The notes beneath the pieces were generated by a model. That model ran no database searches, had not been told where the DNA came from, and worked only from the letters and a program-made list of their open reading frames with translations. A program made the position numbers and the translations under genes. A stretch of 64,000 nucleotides of DNA from Apium graveolens (lineage: Eukaryota > Streptophyta > Magnoliopsida > Apiales > Apiaceae). The stretch spans positions 15,364,850 to 15,428,849 of the forward strand of contig NC_133652.1 in the NCBI RefSeq assembly GCF_009905375.1. The letters run 5' to 3'. Positions 12,787 to 26,656 of the stretch are shown piece after piece; the first letter of the stretch is position 1, and every line of letters begins with the position of its first letter.

Positions 12787-13104
12787 GTTTTAATCTATAA
12801 AACTTTTGCTTTCATCTTCACCTTCACTTGTATCGATTGAACTTAAGATGGACGTAAGAGTTTATAAACCTACAGAAAAGTTGAGGATTATTCAAGATGT
12901 GTTGCAGATCCCTGGAGCAAACGAAAATGCACGCATAGTATGAAAGTAGTGGCTCAGTGGAAGGGAAAACTTGTCTTCAACACAAATGTTGAATCATATA
13001 AATAAAATATCAATACATTCTGTGATTTTTATATATAGGAGAACAGAGCTGTTGTCCTTTCTAGGGCCTTCTCATTGTTTATAAATATTTATTATTTACC
13101 TCAA
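12787..13104. other. Flank between Copia-1 and Copia-2
   Basis: Probably the 3' untranslated region or flank of the interrupted host gene. No other feature was seen. Confidence 0.35.
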
Positions 13105-13109
13105 GAAAC

Positions 13110-13769
13110 TGTTGGACAAACTTAGTATTTTAGACTAAGTTGTGAATCATTTTGAGACTCTATATGAGTGAGACACATTATGTGTTAGTGGTGTGTATTT
13201 ATTGGAACATATTCTCCTCTTCGAGGGGATTCCAACGCATATTTACACGCTCAAAATGAGTAAAAGGTGAATGAGAACTGATGTTCCAAAGTTTTACCTT
13301 TTAATATGAAAAGTGGTTTTGTACCACATCGAGAGTAGCACAAACCTATTCCTTAGTTTTTCTTATAAATACCATGTACCACATCGAAAAGAAAAACAAG
13401 TCCTTTCAAGCCTCTCTTTATAAATAGAGTCTTAGGGCATCAGTTTTATTAAGTCAAGGGAATAAGAGTCCTCTCTTTCATTCTCGGTCTCTTTAGTCTT
13501 AAATTTTCCAATACTCCGGTGATAGTTCTCGGGCTTAGTTCAAGTTCGCTGAGAGTATATTCGATCTATTGATTATACTGGTATCTCGTTTTATCCTGGG
13601 AGGTTATCGACTCGCACATACGGTGAGAGGCGAAATAGCATTAAGGAGACAGTTTTAACTGGACTCGAGGATTTCCATTTGGTTATATTCTTCCTTTCTC
13701 TGTTTGATTTCGTTTACTCACGCACACACTTATTTGATTTATATGTATTAATCGCAGATTATTTTCACA
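13110..13769 (+). repeat. Copia-2 5' LTR
   Basis: Starts TGTTGGACAAACTTAG and ends TTTTCACA. It contains a TATAAATA-like promoter stretch near 13430 (CTTTATAAATAGAG), so transcription probably starts shortly after it. Confidence 0.92.
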
Positions 13770-13810
13770 ATCTTAAAGCTATTTATTTTATATACATCTG
13801 TGACTGATAC

Positions 13811-15472
13811 TGAAAGGAATATGTCCTAAGTCCAATCATGTATTAGGATTTAGGAATAACTCTTTATGTAATCTGTTTTGATTTCATTGATATTAATAAA
13901 AGACTTGTTTTGTTTTTATTACGGGCTTTATCTATTTAAGTGTTTAAATAAGATATACCATAGTTTAGAGTAAAGCTTTTTATGGATTATGATGAGATCA
14001 TAATAGTGAGACCTAAAAGATGATAACTCTAAACTTAAATAGTTCCTGATCATAGGATTACTAACTGGTAATTAATAATCCGTAAAGATCGGTACATACT
14101 ATGCTTGCTTCATTATGAAGGATGTCTGTTCTCATAGACATTTGTGTGGTGACACTATAGCTAGTATGTAGGTGCTTATTATAGAATAAGTTCACTGAAC
14201 ATGACTCGCCCAGCTGAACAACTGATGGAGTTCACTCACGTGTCAGCAGTTGTTCACATAGTGATAGTTGTACAAGTATCCTTAGACTTGAGGTCATCAT
14301 AGTCATCTTGTGTACACTGAACTATGCTTTGGTTTAGTTCTTAGTCTCCAGGGACAATTATTAGGGCTCTACTGGGTATAGGAATTTGTACATGAAGATA
14401 GTGTATGATCAATAAAGGATCTACCCCTTCCAGTGAAGGAAGCGAATGTTCAAGGCTAATCCACTTATGCTAGTTCAGGAATCTCTGGCCAGAGTGAATG
14501 AAATTAGAAAGGAGTTTCTAATTTGCATAGAAATACGCATAGTAAATGGTAAGCAAGAGATTAAATTAGATAGGCTTGACACGAGATTCATGCCTTGTAT
14601 TTAATCGGGACATTGTAGGGTAGAAGGAGTTTATTGTACAGTAACTATTCACTGAATAGGTTCTTGGTATTCTAAGCAGTGAATTCATATTATCCGGATA
14701 GTCGCGATATGCTGAGAAGTATCCCTCACGATGTAGAATAAATGTGATTAATTAATTAATCATATTTAATAAATTAGAAAATTTATAAAAATAATGATAA
14801 AATAGTTTTATTATTATTTATTTCTACTACCGGCTTAATATTGAACCTACAGGGTCACACCATAAAAAGAGAATGATTTTATGGTGGAGGAATTAATTAA
14901 TAATGGCTAATAATTATTTATTTGTGAAATAAATAATTAATTGGCAAATTCAATAATTGATTAAATGAGATTTAATTGATTATAAATTAATTAAGAAAAG
15001 TTCTTAATATTATTAATTAAGGATTTAATTTTTGGAAATTAAATCAAGAGAGAGAATTATTTCTAATGTGTTTAGAAAAAGGATTAATAATTAAAAGGTG
15101 TTTTAATTATTAATGAGAATAATAACTGGGATAATAATAATATTATTTATGGGAAAATTTCAGCTGAAAATTTTGTCTATAAATATACTATTATAGACCC
15201 TATTTTCAATCGAACCCAAAAACCCAAAAGTTTTAGAAAACCAAATTCTCTCCACCTCCTCCTCCTCCTTAACGTCGTTTTCTTGGTGGATACCGGTGGA
15301 GTGCTTCACGTTTGAGGAGCAGCTGCTAAGGATCTCCGAACGTTGCTTTTGGATCGCATATTAAAGGTTAGTAATCGATCCCTATGTTTTTACCACGATT
15401 TATATGCTTTTATTTGGATTTTATATGTGTAAAAATGTTTTACCATGCCTCCGCTGTAATTAAAATCCTACA
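13811..15472 (+). repeat. Copia-3 5' LTR
   Basis: Starts TGAAAGGAATATGTCC and ends AAATCCTACA. The 3' third is rich in AATTAATTA palindromes; a TATAAATATACT promoter-like motif lies near 15178, followed by a CTCC-rich leader. Confidence 0.92.
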
Positions 15473-15473
15473 A

Positions 15474-15485
15474 TGGTATCAGAGC
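15474..15485 (+). other. Copia-3 primer-binding site
   Basis: TGGTATCAGAGC, one base after the 5' LTR, complementary to the 3' end of initiator methionine tRNA. Confidence 0.9.
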
Positions 15486-17296
15486 ATAGGTTGTATGCAT
15501 ATAGATATGTGGTAAAAATTTCAGAATTTTATGTGCTTGTATAAATTAATTATGATTTTTACAAGTTATATCATGGATTAATTTTGTCTGTTGAGAAATC
15601 GTTTTCAGAATAATTTTGAATGTTGATCTGGGTTCTACAAGTGTTGTAGATCGTCTGGGTATTTTTTTCATAATTTTATGATGTATAGATTTTTTATTAT
15701 GAATTTTTGAAGATCTTGCTATTAAATTCGTAATTAAATAAATCATATATATATATATTATTTGTAAGTATATATATGTATATCTGTTGTGTGGCTGCTG
15801 TGTTGATTGCACGGGAAAAGACAGACTAGAACGGAGAATGTCAGGCGGCACGTTGTTCGAGGAGGAAAAACACGGCGGCTGCTGCAGGAAAGAAAAAAAA
15901 TAAAGGGGTGCCGCGCATTCACTGTGGCGCATTCACGAAATGCGTTACACCTTTTAATTGGTTAAAAGGGTTTTAACGCATCACCGGAATGCGTTACAGG
16001 GCTTGTAACGCGTTCCTGTAATGCGTTATAGCCCGACTGTCCAGATTAAAATTGATTTTCTGGGAGTTTCGTAACTTCGTTTTGGGCGTGCAATATACCG
16101 TTGGATTCGTTTTTCTGAGACGGATCTAATGGAGTGATCAATTTTAGTTTATATAAAAGTTTTGAACTTTTTATATTTCTGAAAGTGTTTTAAAGCTATT
16201 TTTAACTGTTTTTAATTGCTATTAAATGCTTCATGTGATACATAGAGATGTATAATGCTTAGACCAATATGCTAGATGATGTAACATGCCTACCTTGATG
16301 TTTATTCATGTTTATATATGTGATATATGCTTAGTTTATCATGTGATGATAGATTTATGTGAACTTAAATGAACATAAGGCGTTTGTTAGACAACCTAGT
16401 ATAGTGAAATTGTTTCATAACCTTAATAACAATATTATGAATACAATCATGAGATTCTTGTGTTTGTGAAATACGTAATTGAATATGAATTTTCGATATG
16501 AGAGAAAGGATGATTATGTCAACAACAGATTTCTATCTGTAAGAAAGGGTTATTAAGTGACGCCTCTTGACAATGCTCCACCCGATCTGGGAATCATCTG
16601 ATTATTGATTATTGATTTGAAATATTTAATTTAAAAGGAAGAATTTCTTTATAATATGATTATGATTGTAACGTAATATAATCCCTCTAAAATTAAATAA
16701 TATCAAGTAGTAATTGGCCAATGACACAACGGGCTTGTGTCGGTCATAGCCTTCCAACATGATAGAAAAGTAGTTCTTATTTTTGAATCATTGTCGTTTC
16801 GTGCCACAGCCGAGGGCTTTGATTTTGAAATAAGAAATACTTGTCTATTACATAGAGATGTGTACATTGAATAAGAATCTAAAGGTCGGTACGTGCCACA
16901 GCCGTGGGCCTTTGGGGACTGATTCAACTGTACGGAATGTTGGGTTAGACTTGACTTAGAATATTTAGTTTGTCGTGCCACAGCCGAGACTCAATTATTC
17001 AAGAGGCTAAAGTTTGATTAGGGAATAACATAAGATGTAATTGACAAGAGTTGTCTGCCTATTGAACATTACATGGCGTTTCGTGCCACAGCCGGGGTTG
17101 TGTAATGGAATGTAGGATCCCTATTCCCACTAGCATTATGAATGCTTATTTTTCACGTAGGGGGTTGAATAAATTAGATAAACTAGTGGGAGCCACTTAT
17201 GAATAAAGACCCGATTCATATAGTGTTTTGAAATGAAATCGAATATTTGCTAAGTGTTGTTATGTGTTTATCATTTACAGATTTACTTTGTATGTT
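15486..17296 (+). repeat. Copia-3 long leader with two motif clusters
   Basis: A non-coding stretch of 1.8 kb between primer site and gag. At 15,920-16,030 the motifs GCGCATTCAC, AATGCGTTA and TAACGC recur in both orientations. At 16801, 16893, 16975 and 17083 the motif GTGCCACAGCC occurs four times, each followed by a G and a purine-rich stretch. These look like structured packaging or translation signals of the element RNA (inference). Confidence 0.7.
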
Positions 17297-20080
17297 ATGT
17301 CTTCTGCACTATCACTCAGGAGCATACTAGATGCTCACAAATTGACTGGTCCTAATTATGCTGACTGGCTTCGAAACTTGAGAATTGTTCTCAGGATTGA
17401 GAAGCTGGAATACGTGATTGACTCACCTAAGCCTACTGAACCTGCTAGTGATGCACATAATGATGAACATGTTGTGTATCGTAAGTGGATAGATGATGTA
17501 AATGTTGCTCAATGCATCATGCTAGCTTCCATGAACATTGAGCTACAGAAGCAACATGAGCATATGGATGCTCACACTATCCTCATGCATCTACAAGAGT
17601 TGTATGATGTGGCAGGGAGGACAGCTCGATATGAGATATCGAAGGAGTTGTTCGGTTGTAGGATGTCTGAGGGATCATCTGTGAATGACCATGTACTTAA
17701 GATGATCAATTTGATTGAACGTCTTGGACAACTTGGTTTTGCCATGGATGGGGAGCTGAGCCAAGACTTGGTCTTGCAATCGCTTCCGAGTTCGTTCTCG
17801 CAGTTTGTTGTGAACTTTCACATGAATAAGTTGGATGTCAGCCTGCCTGAACTCCACAACATGTTGAAGACTGCGGAATCGAATTTTCCCCCTAAGAAGA
17901 GTTGTGTTCTTCTAATTGGTGAAGGTTCCAATCCTAAGAAAAGGAAGAGGAACCCTTCCAAGAAGAAGAAAGTAGGTGAGAAAATGCCGGTTCCACCAAA
18001 AGCTGAAGACCCCAAGAGCAAAGTTGTTTGTTTTCACTGTAACAAGGTGGGGCACTGGAAGAGGAACTGCAAGGTTTACCTTGCAGAATTGAAGAAGAAG
18101 AAGGGTAGTGAGACTACCGCTTCTGATTCAGGTATGTTCATGATAGAAGTGAATATGTCATTAAATCAAATTTCTACTTGGGTATTAGATACCGCCTGTG
18201 GTTCTCAAATCTGCAATTTGTTGCAGGGACCAAGGAGAAGTAGGACTCTTGAGGAAGAGGAGGTGATTCTACTGATGGGAAATGGAGCAAGAGTTGCTGC
18301 TGAAGATGTAGAATCATTTCATTTACATATGCCTACGGGCAAGACTATTGTTTTAAATAATTGTTATTTTGTTCCCTCGATTGTGAGGAATATTATTCCC
18401 ATGTTAGACTTGGGTGGATTTTCATTTATTATTGAGAATAATGAATGTTCTATTCTTAGAGATAATATTCTTTATGGATGTGGTACTTTAAATAATGGTC
18501 TGTATAAATGTGACATAATTTACTTCAGATTGAACAAACTAATAAAAGAAAAGGGATGATGAAAATCTCACTTCATTGTGGCACTGCAGTCTCCATTTAG
18601 TAGACATGGAGAGAGGGTTGCAAATTTGCTAGGAATGGTACACACAGATGTATGTGGACCAATGTCTACGCAAGCCATGGGTGGATTTTCATACTTCATT
18701 ACTTTCATAGATGATAGATCTGGATTCGGATATGTGTTTGATGAAACACAAGTCTGAGGCCTTTGAAAAGTTCAAAGAATATAAGTATGAAGTGGAGAAA
18801 CAACCAAACATAGTATTATAACTCTTCGATCAGATCGAGGTGGTGAATACTTTAATGGAGTGTTCTAGATTATCTCAAAGTAAATGGTATAGTCTCCCAG
18901 TGGACTCCTCCAGATTGGTATCTGAAAGGAGAAATCGAACTTTGTTAGACATAGTTCGGTCCATGATGAGCTATGCAAATCTTCCAGTATTCCTATGGGG
19001 TTATGCATTGGAAACCTCAGCATATTTACTGAATATGGTGCCTTCCAAAATCTGTTCCTCAAACTTCGTATGAGATATGGAAAGAAAGGAAACCGAGTCT
19101 TAAACACGTTAAGATTTGGGGATGTCCAGCTTATGTCAAGAAAGTTGACCCAGATAAGCTGGAATTTCGATCCGTAAAATGTAGTTTTGTGGGATATCCT
19201 AAAGAGACTTTAGGGTATTACTTTTGCACCGATCATCGGGTGTTTGTCTCCAGACATGCTACCTTCTTGGAAAAGGAGTTTATCCTTGAAGGAAACAGTG
19301 GGAGCAAAATTGAACTTGATGAAGTTCAAGAAGCACAAACCACTACAGATCGAGTGGAAACACCTGTTCTGACTGAACAACCTTTTGTGGAACAGCCCAT
19401 TCATAGATCAGGGAGAGTGTCTCGCCAACCTGAGAGGTATTATGGCCTTGTCATTGAGAATGACAATGAGTTGTCGATCATTGATGATGACGACCCTGTA
19501 ACCTATAATGAGGCTATGAGTAGTGTTGACTCAGAGAAATGGCATAGTGCCATGAAATCCGGAATGAAATCTATGTATACGGGATACAAAAGAATGATTA
19601 GAGCAGATGGCCAGGTGGAGACCTTTAAGGCCAGGCTTGTGGAAAAAGAATTCAAACAAAGGCAATGGATTGACTTTGATGAAACCTTTTACCTGTAGCC
19701 CTGTTATAATCAGTTCGGATTTTGCTTGCGATTGATGCTTACTACGACTATGAGATCTAGAAAATATCCAGATGGTTTTCTTTCCAAGAGAAATGAAAAC
19801 CTAGTGTGTAAGCTGCTGCGAACCATATATGGTTTAAAGCAAGCTTCTCGAAAGATGGAACATTCATTTTGATGAGACAATCAAAGAGTTTGATTTTATC
19901 AAAAACGAAGATGAACCATGTGTCTACAAAAGGGTTAGTGGGAGCGCGGTAACATTTCTTGTATTGTATTGAATTAGAGTTGATACACATAACAACATAG
20001 CAGACCCACTCACAAAGCTACTTTATGAAAGTCACTTTGATCGTCATAAAGACAAGATGGGTATTAGATACCAGAGTGAT
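17297..20080 (+). pseudogene. Copia-3 gag-pol, truncated and broken
   Basis: Gag starts at the ATG of 17297 (SSALSLRSILDAHKLTG) and stays open to 18559. It includes a lysine-rich stretch, a CCHC knuckle (CFHCNKVGHWKRNC) and protease-like VLDTACGSQIC, which has Ala where the active-site motif usually has Gly. Integrase pieces follow in shifting frames (18,600-19,180), then HRSGRVSRQPERYYG and an RT start (FKARLVEKEFKQ). After YGLKQAS near 19,850 the sequence jumps to a C-terminal NNIADPLTKLL at about 20,000. Most of the RT and all of the RNase H core are therefore gone. The first part may still give a Gag-protease protein. Confidence 0.85.
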
Positions 20081-20103
20081 TGGCTTTAGTACAAGTGGGA
20101 GAT

Positions 20104-21766
20104 TGAAAGGAATATGTCCTAAGTCCAATCATGTATTAGGATTTAGGAATAACTCTTTATGTAATCTGTTTTGATTTCATTGGTATTAATAAAAGACTTG
20201 TTTTGTTTTTATTACGGGCTTTATCTATTTAAGTGTTTAAATAAGATATACCATAGTTTAGAGTAAAGCTTTTTATGGATTATGATGAGATCATAATAGT
20301 GAGACCTAAAAGATGATAACTCCAAACTTAAATAGTTCCTGATCATAGGATTACTAGCTGGTAATTAATAATCCGCAAAGATCGGTACATACTATGCTTG
20401 CTTCATTATGAAGGATGTCTGTTCTCATAGACATTTGTGTGGTGACACTATAGCTAGTATGTAGGTGCTTATTATAGAATAAGTTCACTGAACATGACTC
20501 GCCCAGCTGAACAACTGATGGAGTTCACTCACGTGTCAGCAGTTGTTCACATAGTGATAGTTGTACAAGTATCTGTTAGACTTGAGGTCATCATAGTCAT
20601 CTTGTGTACACTGAACTATGCTTTGGTTTAGTTCTTAGTCTCCAGGGACAATTATTAGGGCTCTACTGGGTATAGGAATTTATACACGAAGATAGTGTAT
20701 GATCAATAAAGGATCTACCCCTTCCAGTGAAGGAAGCGAATGTTCAAGGCTAATCCACTTATGCTAGTTCAGAAATCTCTGGCTAGAGTGAATGAAATTA
20801 GAAAGGAGTTTCTAATTTGCATAGAACTACGCATAGTAAATGGTAAGCAAGAGATTAAATTAGATAGGCTTGACACGAGATCCATGCCTTGTATTTAATC
20901 GGGACATTGTAGGGTAGAAGGAGTTTATTGTACGGTAACTATTCACTGAATAGGTTCTTGGTATTCTAAGCAGTGAATTCATATTATCCGGATAGTCGCG
21001 ATATGCTGAGAAGTATCCCTCACGATGTAGAATAAATGTGATTAATTAATTAATCATATTTAATAAATTAGAGAATTTATATAAATAATGATAAAATAGT
21101 TTTATTATTATTTATTTCTACTACCGGCTTAATATTGAACCTACAGGGTCACACCATAAAAAGAGAATGATTTTATGGTGGAGGAATTAATTAATAATGG
21201 CTAATAATTATTTATTTGTGAAATAAATAATTAATTGGCAAATTTAATAATTGATTAAATGAGATTTAATTGATTATAAATTAATTAAGAAAAGTTCTTA
21301 ATATTATTAATTAAGGATTTAATTTTTGGAAATTAAATCAAGAGAGAGAATTATTTCTAAAGTGTTTAGAAAAAGGATTAATAATTAAAAGGTGTTTTAA
21401 TTATTAATGAGAATAATAAATGGGATAATAATAATATTATTTATGGGAAAATTTCAGCTGAAAATTTTGCCTATAAATATACTATTATAGACCCTATTTT
21501 CATTCGAACCCAAAAACCCAAAAGTTTTAGAAAACCAAATTCTCTCCACCTCCTCCTCCTCCTTAACGTCGTTTTCTTGGTGGATACCGGTGGAGTGCTT
21601 CACGTTTGAGGAGCAGCTGCTAAGGATCTCCGAACGTTGCTTTTGGATCGCATATTAAAGGTTAGTAATCGATCCCTATGTTTTTACCACGATTTATATG
21701 CTTTTATTTGGATTTTATATGTGTAAAAGTGTTTTACCATGCCTCCGCTGCGATTAAAATCCTACA
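20104..21766 (+). repeat. Copia-3 3' LTR
   Basis: Near-identical to the LTR at 13811. It is preceded by the purine run AAGTGGGAGAT (polypurine tract, 20093-20103). Confidence 0.92.
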
Positions 21767-21806
21767 GATACATCTGTATCTGCTTGTTTTGTTGAGTAAC
21801 AGATCA

Positions 21807-24800
21807 ATGGAGAACCAAATTGTGAACGATTCGATGAACATGACGGCTGATCCCAACGCACAGATCACTGGATCTGATGGGGTTCACCAGCAGCCGATTA
21901 ACCCTAACGCACGGATCGTACGATCTGATGGGGGTCAAACGCCTGTTGGACATGTGCCTTCGGGACATGTACCTGTGGGACACACTGTTATTGGACAGTT
22001 TAGTGTTCCTCTTGGACAGATATCGGCAGGATTCACTCATCCGATCATACCTGCGGTGCCTACTGGTGTTCATACACCTGTAGTACAGACACACGTACCA
22101 TCTGTTCCACCTGTGGTGCCTGCTACACATGTTATGCCAACTGTGCCTGTTGCACATGCTGAAAAACCTGAGAAATTCAACGGAACGAACTTCAAATGTT
22201 GGCAACAAAAGATGCACTTTTATCAGACCACGTTGCATATGGATCGCTTCCTTAAGGAAGAACCACCGTTGTTCACTGCTGAGAGTAACATGCAGACTGT
22301 GTATGCTGCTGATGCTTGGAAGCACTCCGACTACATCTGTCGGAACTATGTGTTAAATTGTTTGTCTGACTCGTTGTATAACGTATACAGCGCAAAGCCA
22401 ACAGCTAAGGTCTTATGGGAGTCACTTGACCATAAGTATAAAACCGAGGACGTTGGGGCAAAGAAGTGGATTGTTGGCCGCTTTCTTGATTATAAGATGG
22501 CAGACTCTAAGACTGTGGTCAGTCAGGTGCAGGAACTTCAGGTGATCATTCATGACATTCATGCTAAGGGAATGGTCATAAGTGAGTCTTTCCAAGTTGC
22601 TGCTGTTATTGAAAAGCTTCCACCTGGATGGAAAGATTTTAAGAACTACCTTAAGCACAAGTGAAAGGACATGTCTATGGAGGATCTTATTGTTAGACTT
22701 CGTATTGAAGAAGACAACAGAGGGTCCGAGAAGAAAGTTAATGTTGCCACTGAGAAGGCAAACATGGTGGAGCACGCTCAAAGCTCCAAGCCCAAGAAGA
22801 CTAATTCTAGTAAAGGGGCAAAGCTGGCACCCAAAGGAAGGATTTCGAAGTCGAAATTTCAGGGGAAGTGCTACAACTGTGATAAAGTTGGTCATAGGTC
22901 TTCTGACTGCAAGAAGCCCAAGAAGCCCAACAAGAAGAAAGAAGCAAACATGGTAGAGAATATCTCCAAGGATATGGGTGATATAGACCTCTGTGCCACG
23001 GTCTCTGAAGTGAACCTGGTCGGTTCTAATCCACGTGAATGGTGGATTGATACTGGTGCTACTAGGCATGTTTGCTCAGACAAGGCGATTTTCTCTAGCC
23101 TCAAAGCTTCTGATGCTGGTGAGAAGCTCTACATGGGGAATTCAGCAACTTCTACCATTGAGGGTGAAGGCACGGTGATCCTGAAGATGACCTCTGGGAA
23201 GAATCTGATTTTGAAGAATGTACTTTATGTGCCTGATATTCGCAAGAACCTTGTGTCTGGTTCTCTGTTGAGTAAGCATGGCTTTCGCATTGTAATAGAG
23301 TCAGATAAAGTAATTTTGTCTAAGAGTGGTATGTTTGTAGGCAAGGGTTATTTAACCGATGGGCTTTTTAAGCTCAATGTAATGTCCGTTAAGGACGATA
23401 ATGAAATGTAGAATTCTTCTGCTTACTTACTTGAGTCTCCTAATTTATGGCATGCTAGATTAGGACATGTAAATTATGACACTTTACGACGTTTAAGTGC
23501 AAAATAATACATGCCTAAACTTACTATCGATTCAAAACATAAGTGTGAGACTTGTGTTGAGGCAAAATTAACGAGATCATCATTTAAACGTGTGGAAAGG
23601 AACACCAAAGTGATAGACCTAATACATAGCGACATATGTGATTTAAAATTCACTCCAACAAGAGGAGGAAACAAGTATTTTATTACATTCATTGATGATT
23701 GTACAAAATAGTGCTATGTATATTTGTTGAAAAGCAAAGACGAAGCTATAGATAAATTTAAAATCTATAAGGAAGAAGTTGAGACACAACAGACTGATAA
23801 AATCAAAGTGATACGAAGTGATCGTGGAGGTGAATATGTTGAACCATTTGGAGAATTCTGTTCACAACATGGTATAATCCATGAGGTCACTGCACCATAC
23901 TCCCCTCAGTCAAATGGTGTGGCTGAAAGGAAGAATCGCACTCTGAAAAAAATGATGAATGCGATGTTGTTAAGCTCTGGGCTTCCACAATCGATGTGGG
24001 GAGAAGCCATCTTAAGCGCAAATAATATTTTAAATATTACGATGCGCAAGAATAAGGATGTAAGTCCTTATGAAATGTGGAAGAAAAAGAAACCAAGTTA
24101 TCAACACCTGAAAGTGTGGGGGTGCCTTGCAAAGGTACTGATCCCTACACCGAAGAAGGTGAAGATAGGTCCTAAGACTGTGGATTGTATTTTCATCGGA
24201 TATCCTCCACATAGTACTGCATATCGGTTTCTTGTCCATGAATCCAAGATTCCTGATATTCAAAAGAATACCATTATGGAATCAAGGAATGCCTCATTCT
24301 TTGAGACGATGTTTCCCTGTAATCCAGGAAACCAACAACCTACGACGTCTAAATGATCTCATGAGTCTGTAGATGACGATAATAAGAGTGACAAAAGTGA
24401 AGACGAAAATGTGGGGGTAGTGAGAAGGAGCAAAAGACAACGAACGGAGAAATCCTATGGGTCTGATTTTATGACCTATTTGCTCGAAGAAGGTGACCCA
24501 AGAACCTATAAGGAGGCGGTTACCTCACCTGATGGACCTATGTGGAAACAGGCCATAAAGAATGAAGTTGATTCAATTATGCAGAATCATACTTGGGAAC
24601 TAGTAGACTTGCCAATTGGTTGCAAACCATTAGGTAGCAAGTGGGTTTTCAAGAAGAAGTTGAAAACTGATGGCACTATTGATAAGTATAAGGCCAGACT
24701 TGTGATTAAAGGATACAAGCAACAAAAAGGCCTTGATTATTTTGATACATATTCTCCTGTAACGAGAATAACGTCCATAAGGATGATGTTTGCTATTGCT

Positions 24801-26035
24801 GTAATGCGTAATCTAACTGTACATCAAATGGATGTGAAAACAGCCTTCCTAAATGGGGACATAGATGAGGAAATCTATATGGAACAACCCGAAGGGTTTG
24901 TTGTCCCAGGACAAGAAAGGAAAGTTTGTAGATTGGTGAAATCATTATATGGTTTGAAGCAAGCGCCTATGAAATGATATGAAAAATTTGACGAGGTCGT
25001 GCTGGCTAATGGCTTCAAAATCAATGAATGTGATAGCTGTGCCTATTACAAGGATAACGAGAGTGGCTATGTCATGATGATGCTATATGTAGATGATCTA
25101 CTTATTGCCGGAAGCAATGATAAAGTGATCAAATCTACCAAGGACATGTTGAAATCAAGATTCGACATGAAAGACATGGGACTAGCAAATATAATTCTGG
25201 GAATTCAGATTTCTAGAACATCAGAGGGTCTTGTATTAAGTCAACCACATTATATTGACAAGATCCTTGAGAAGTTTCTTAAGGATGACTTTGAGAAAGC
25301 TAGGACACCTGTGGATATGACTTTGTACCTATCCAAGAACAACGGTGTAGCTGTTTCCCAATTGGAATACTCAAGGATAATTGGTAGTCTGATGTACCTC
25401 ATGAGTTGTACAAGACCAGACATTGCATACTCAATTAGCAAGTTGAGTAGGTTTACGAGTAATCCGGGAGCTGATCACTGGAAAGCGATCATAAGGGTAC
25501 TAAGGTACTTGAGGGAAACTCGAGACTATGGACTGCACTATGGCAGATACCCAGCAGTATTAGAAGGATATACTAACATAAATTGGATATCTAGCAAGAA
25601 AGCACTTAAGTCTACGAGCGGCTATGTGTTTATATTAGCTGGAGCGGCAATATCATGGAAATCCTCAAAATAAACGGTGATAACTCATTCCACGATGGAA
25701 GCTGAGTTTGTGGCACTAGATAAATGCGCCGAAGAGGCTGAATATCTACGTCAGTTTCTGGAGTATATTCCAAGATGGCCAAAGCCTGTAACTGCAATAG
25801 GATTCATTGTGATAGTCAATCCGCTATTGGCAGAGTGCAGAGCACGATGTATAATGGAAAGTCTCGTCATATACGATGACGACACAGTTCCATTAGACAA
25901 TTGATCTCAACCGGAATTATCACTATTGACTATATACCGTCAAAAGATAATATCGCGGATCCACTAACCAAAGGGTTATCAAAAGAAGTGGTTGAGAAAT
26001 CATCGAGAGGGATGGGCCTTAAGCCTATTGCTTAA
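21807..26035 (+). pseudogene. Copia-2 gag-pol, broken by nonsense changes
   Basis: From the ATG at 21807: a Pro/Val/His-rich N-terminus (repeats of GHVPxGH), then the Gag core (EKFNGTNFKCWQQKMHFY). A TGA at 22662 replaces a probable CGA. After it come a CCHC knuckle ([14 protein letters not shown]), protease ([12 protein letters not shown]), GAG-pre-integrase, an integrase core (HSDICDL, RSDRGGEYVEPF), RT with [12 protein letters not shown], and RNase H (STMEAEFVALDKC, DNIADPLTKGLS). In-frame stops also sit at about 23409, 23505, 23709, 24354, 24975 and 25671, and there are frameshifts after 25790. Family knowledge suggests the TNT1-94 type. Confidence 0.9.
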
Positions 26036-26656
26036 CGGCATCATGATGGACACCCAACCATTGCTGACCGGAGATCCCAAGAACTTGGTTCAATGGGACA
26101 ACTAAATCATGATGACCAAATCACTGTGGGGGTAACCCCTGGCCTGTTCTTATGATGAGGAAACAGTGAGACCCGTAAGGTACGAGGTTAAGCTTTGAGC
26201 TTTTAATGATCTTTGATGAATACATGGAGTTCAGGAGTGAACGCATGGAATTCAGTTGAGTAAACGCGGGTTACTCTATAAGATAAAGATCACCTATGTG
26301 GGAGAGAAGTGGGGCCGCTTCAAAGGAGAATCGCGAGGCACAATTCTTTAAAAACTCCTGCAGAACCAGGACGATGTTCCATGGCCAAAATGGATATAAT
26401 CATGAGAACTGAATGAGTCAGGAAAGATATAGTGATGAGTATGTCATCGTTTACACAAACGGTCGAACAGTTCAAGGACATCGCGTCATACTGTCTACCA
26501 GTAAAGTCGATATACTTATTCGAGTGAAGGTTCAAGGAGCATTCTCTACCTATCGTATGCTATATCTGACCGCCGGAACTATCACCAAGTCAAGCTTCGC
26601 GTCTGTCTGTCTATGTGGTGCGTGCTACTGGACCATCAATCTCATTTGTGGGGGAT
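26036..26656 (+). other. Copia-2 3' untranslated region
   Basis: Lies between the pol stop and the 3' LTR. The short open frame at 26413-26685 runs into the LTR and resembles no known protein. Confidence 0.6.

Larger units (their letters stand above)
13811..21766 (+). mobile_element. Copia-3: inner LTR retrotransposon nested in Copia-2
   Basis: Two LTRs of 1662 and 1663 bp with an exact 5-bp target duplication GATAC (13806-13810 and 21767-21771) inside the Copia-2 leader. LTR differences number roughly two dozen (about 1.3%), fewer per base than for Copia-2, as expected if it arrived later. Inside are a long leader, a mostly open gag, and a pol wrecked by stops, frameshifts and a deletion of most of the RT and RNase H. 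Confidence 0.93.

Noticed and set aside
21804..22325. Minus-strand 173-codon frame and other long frames opposite Copia gag
   Set aside because: Shadow of the gag coding sequence.
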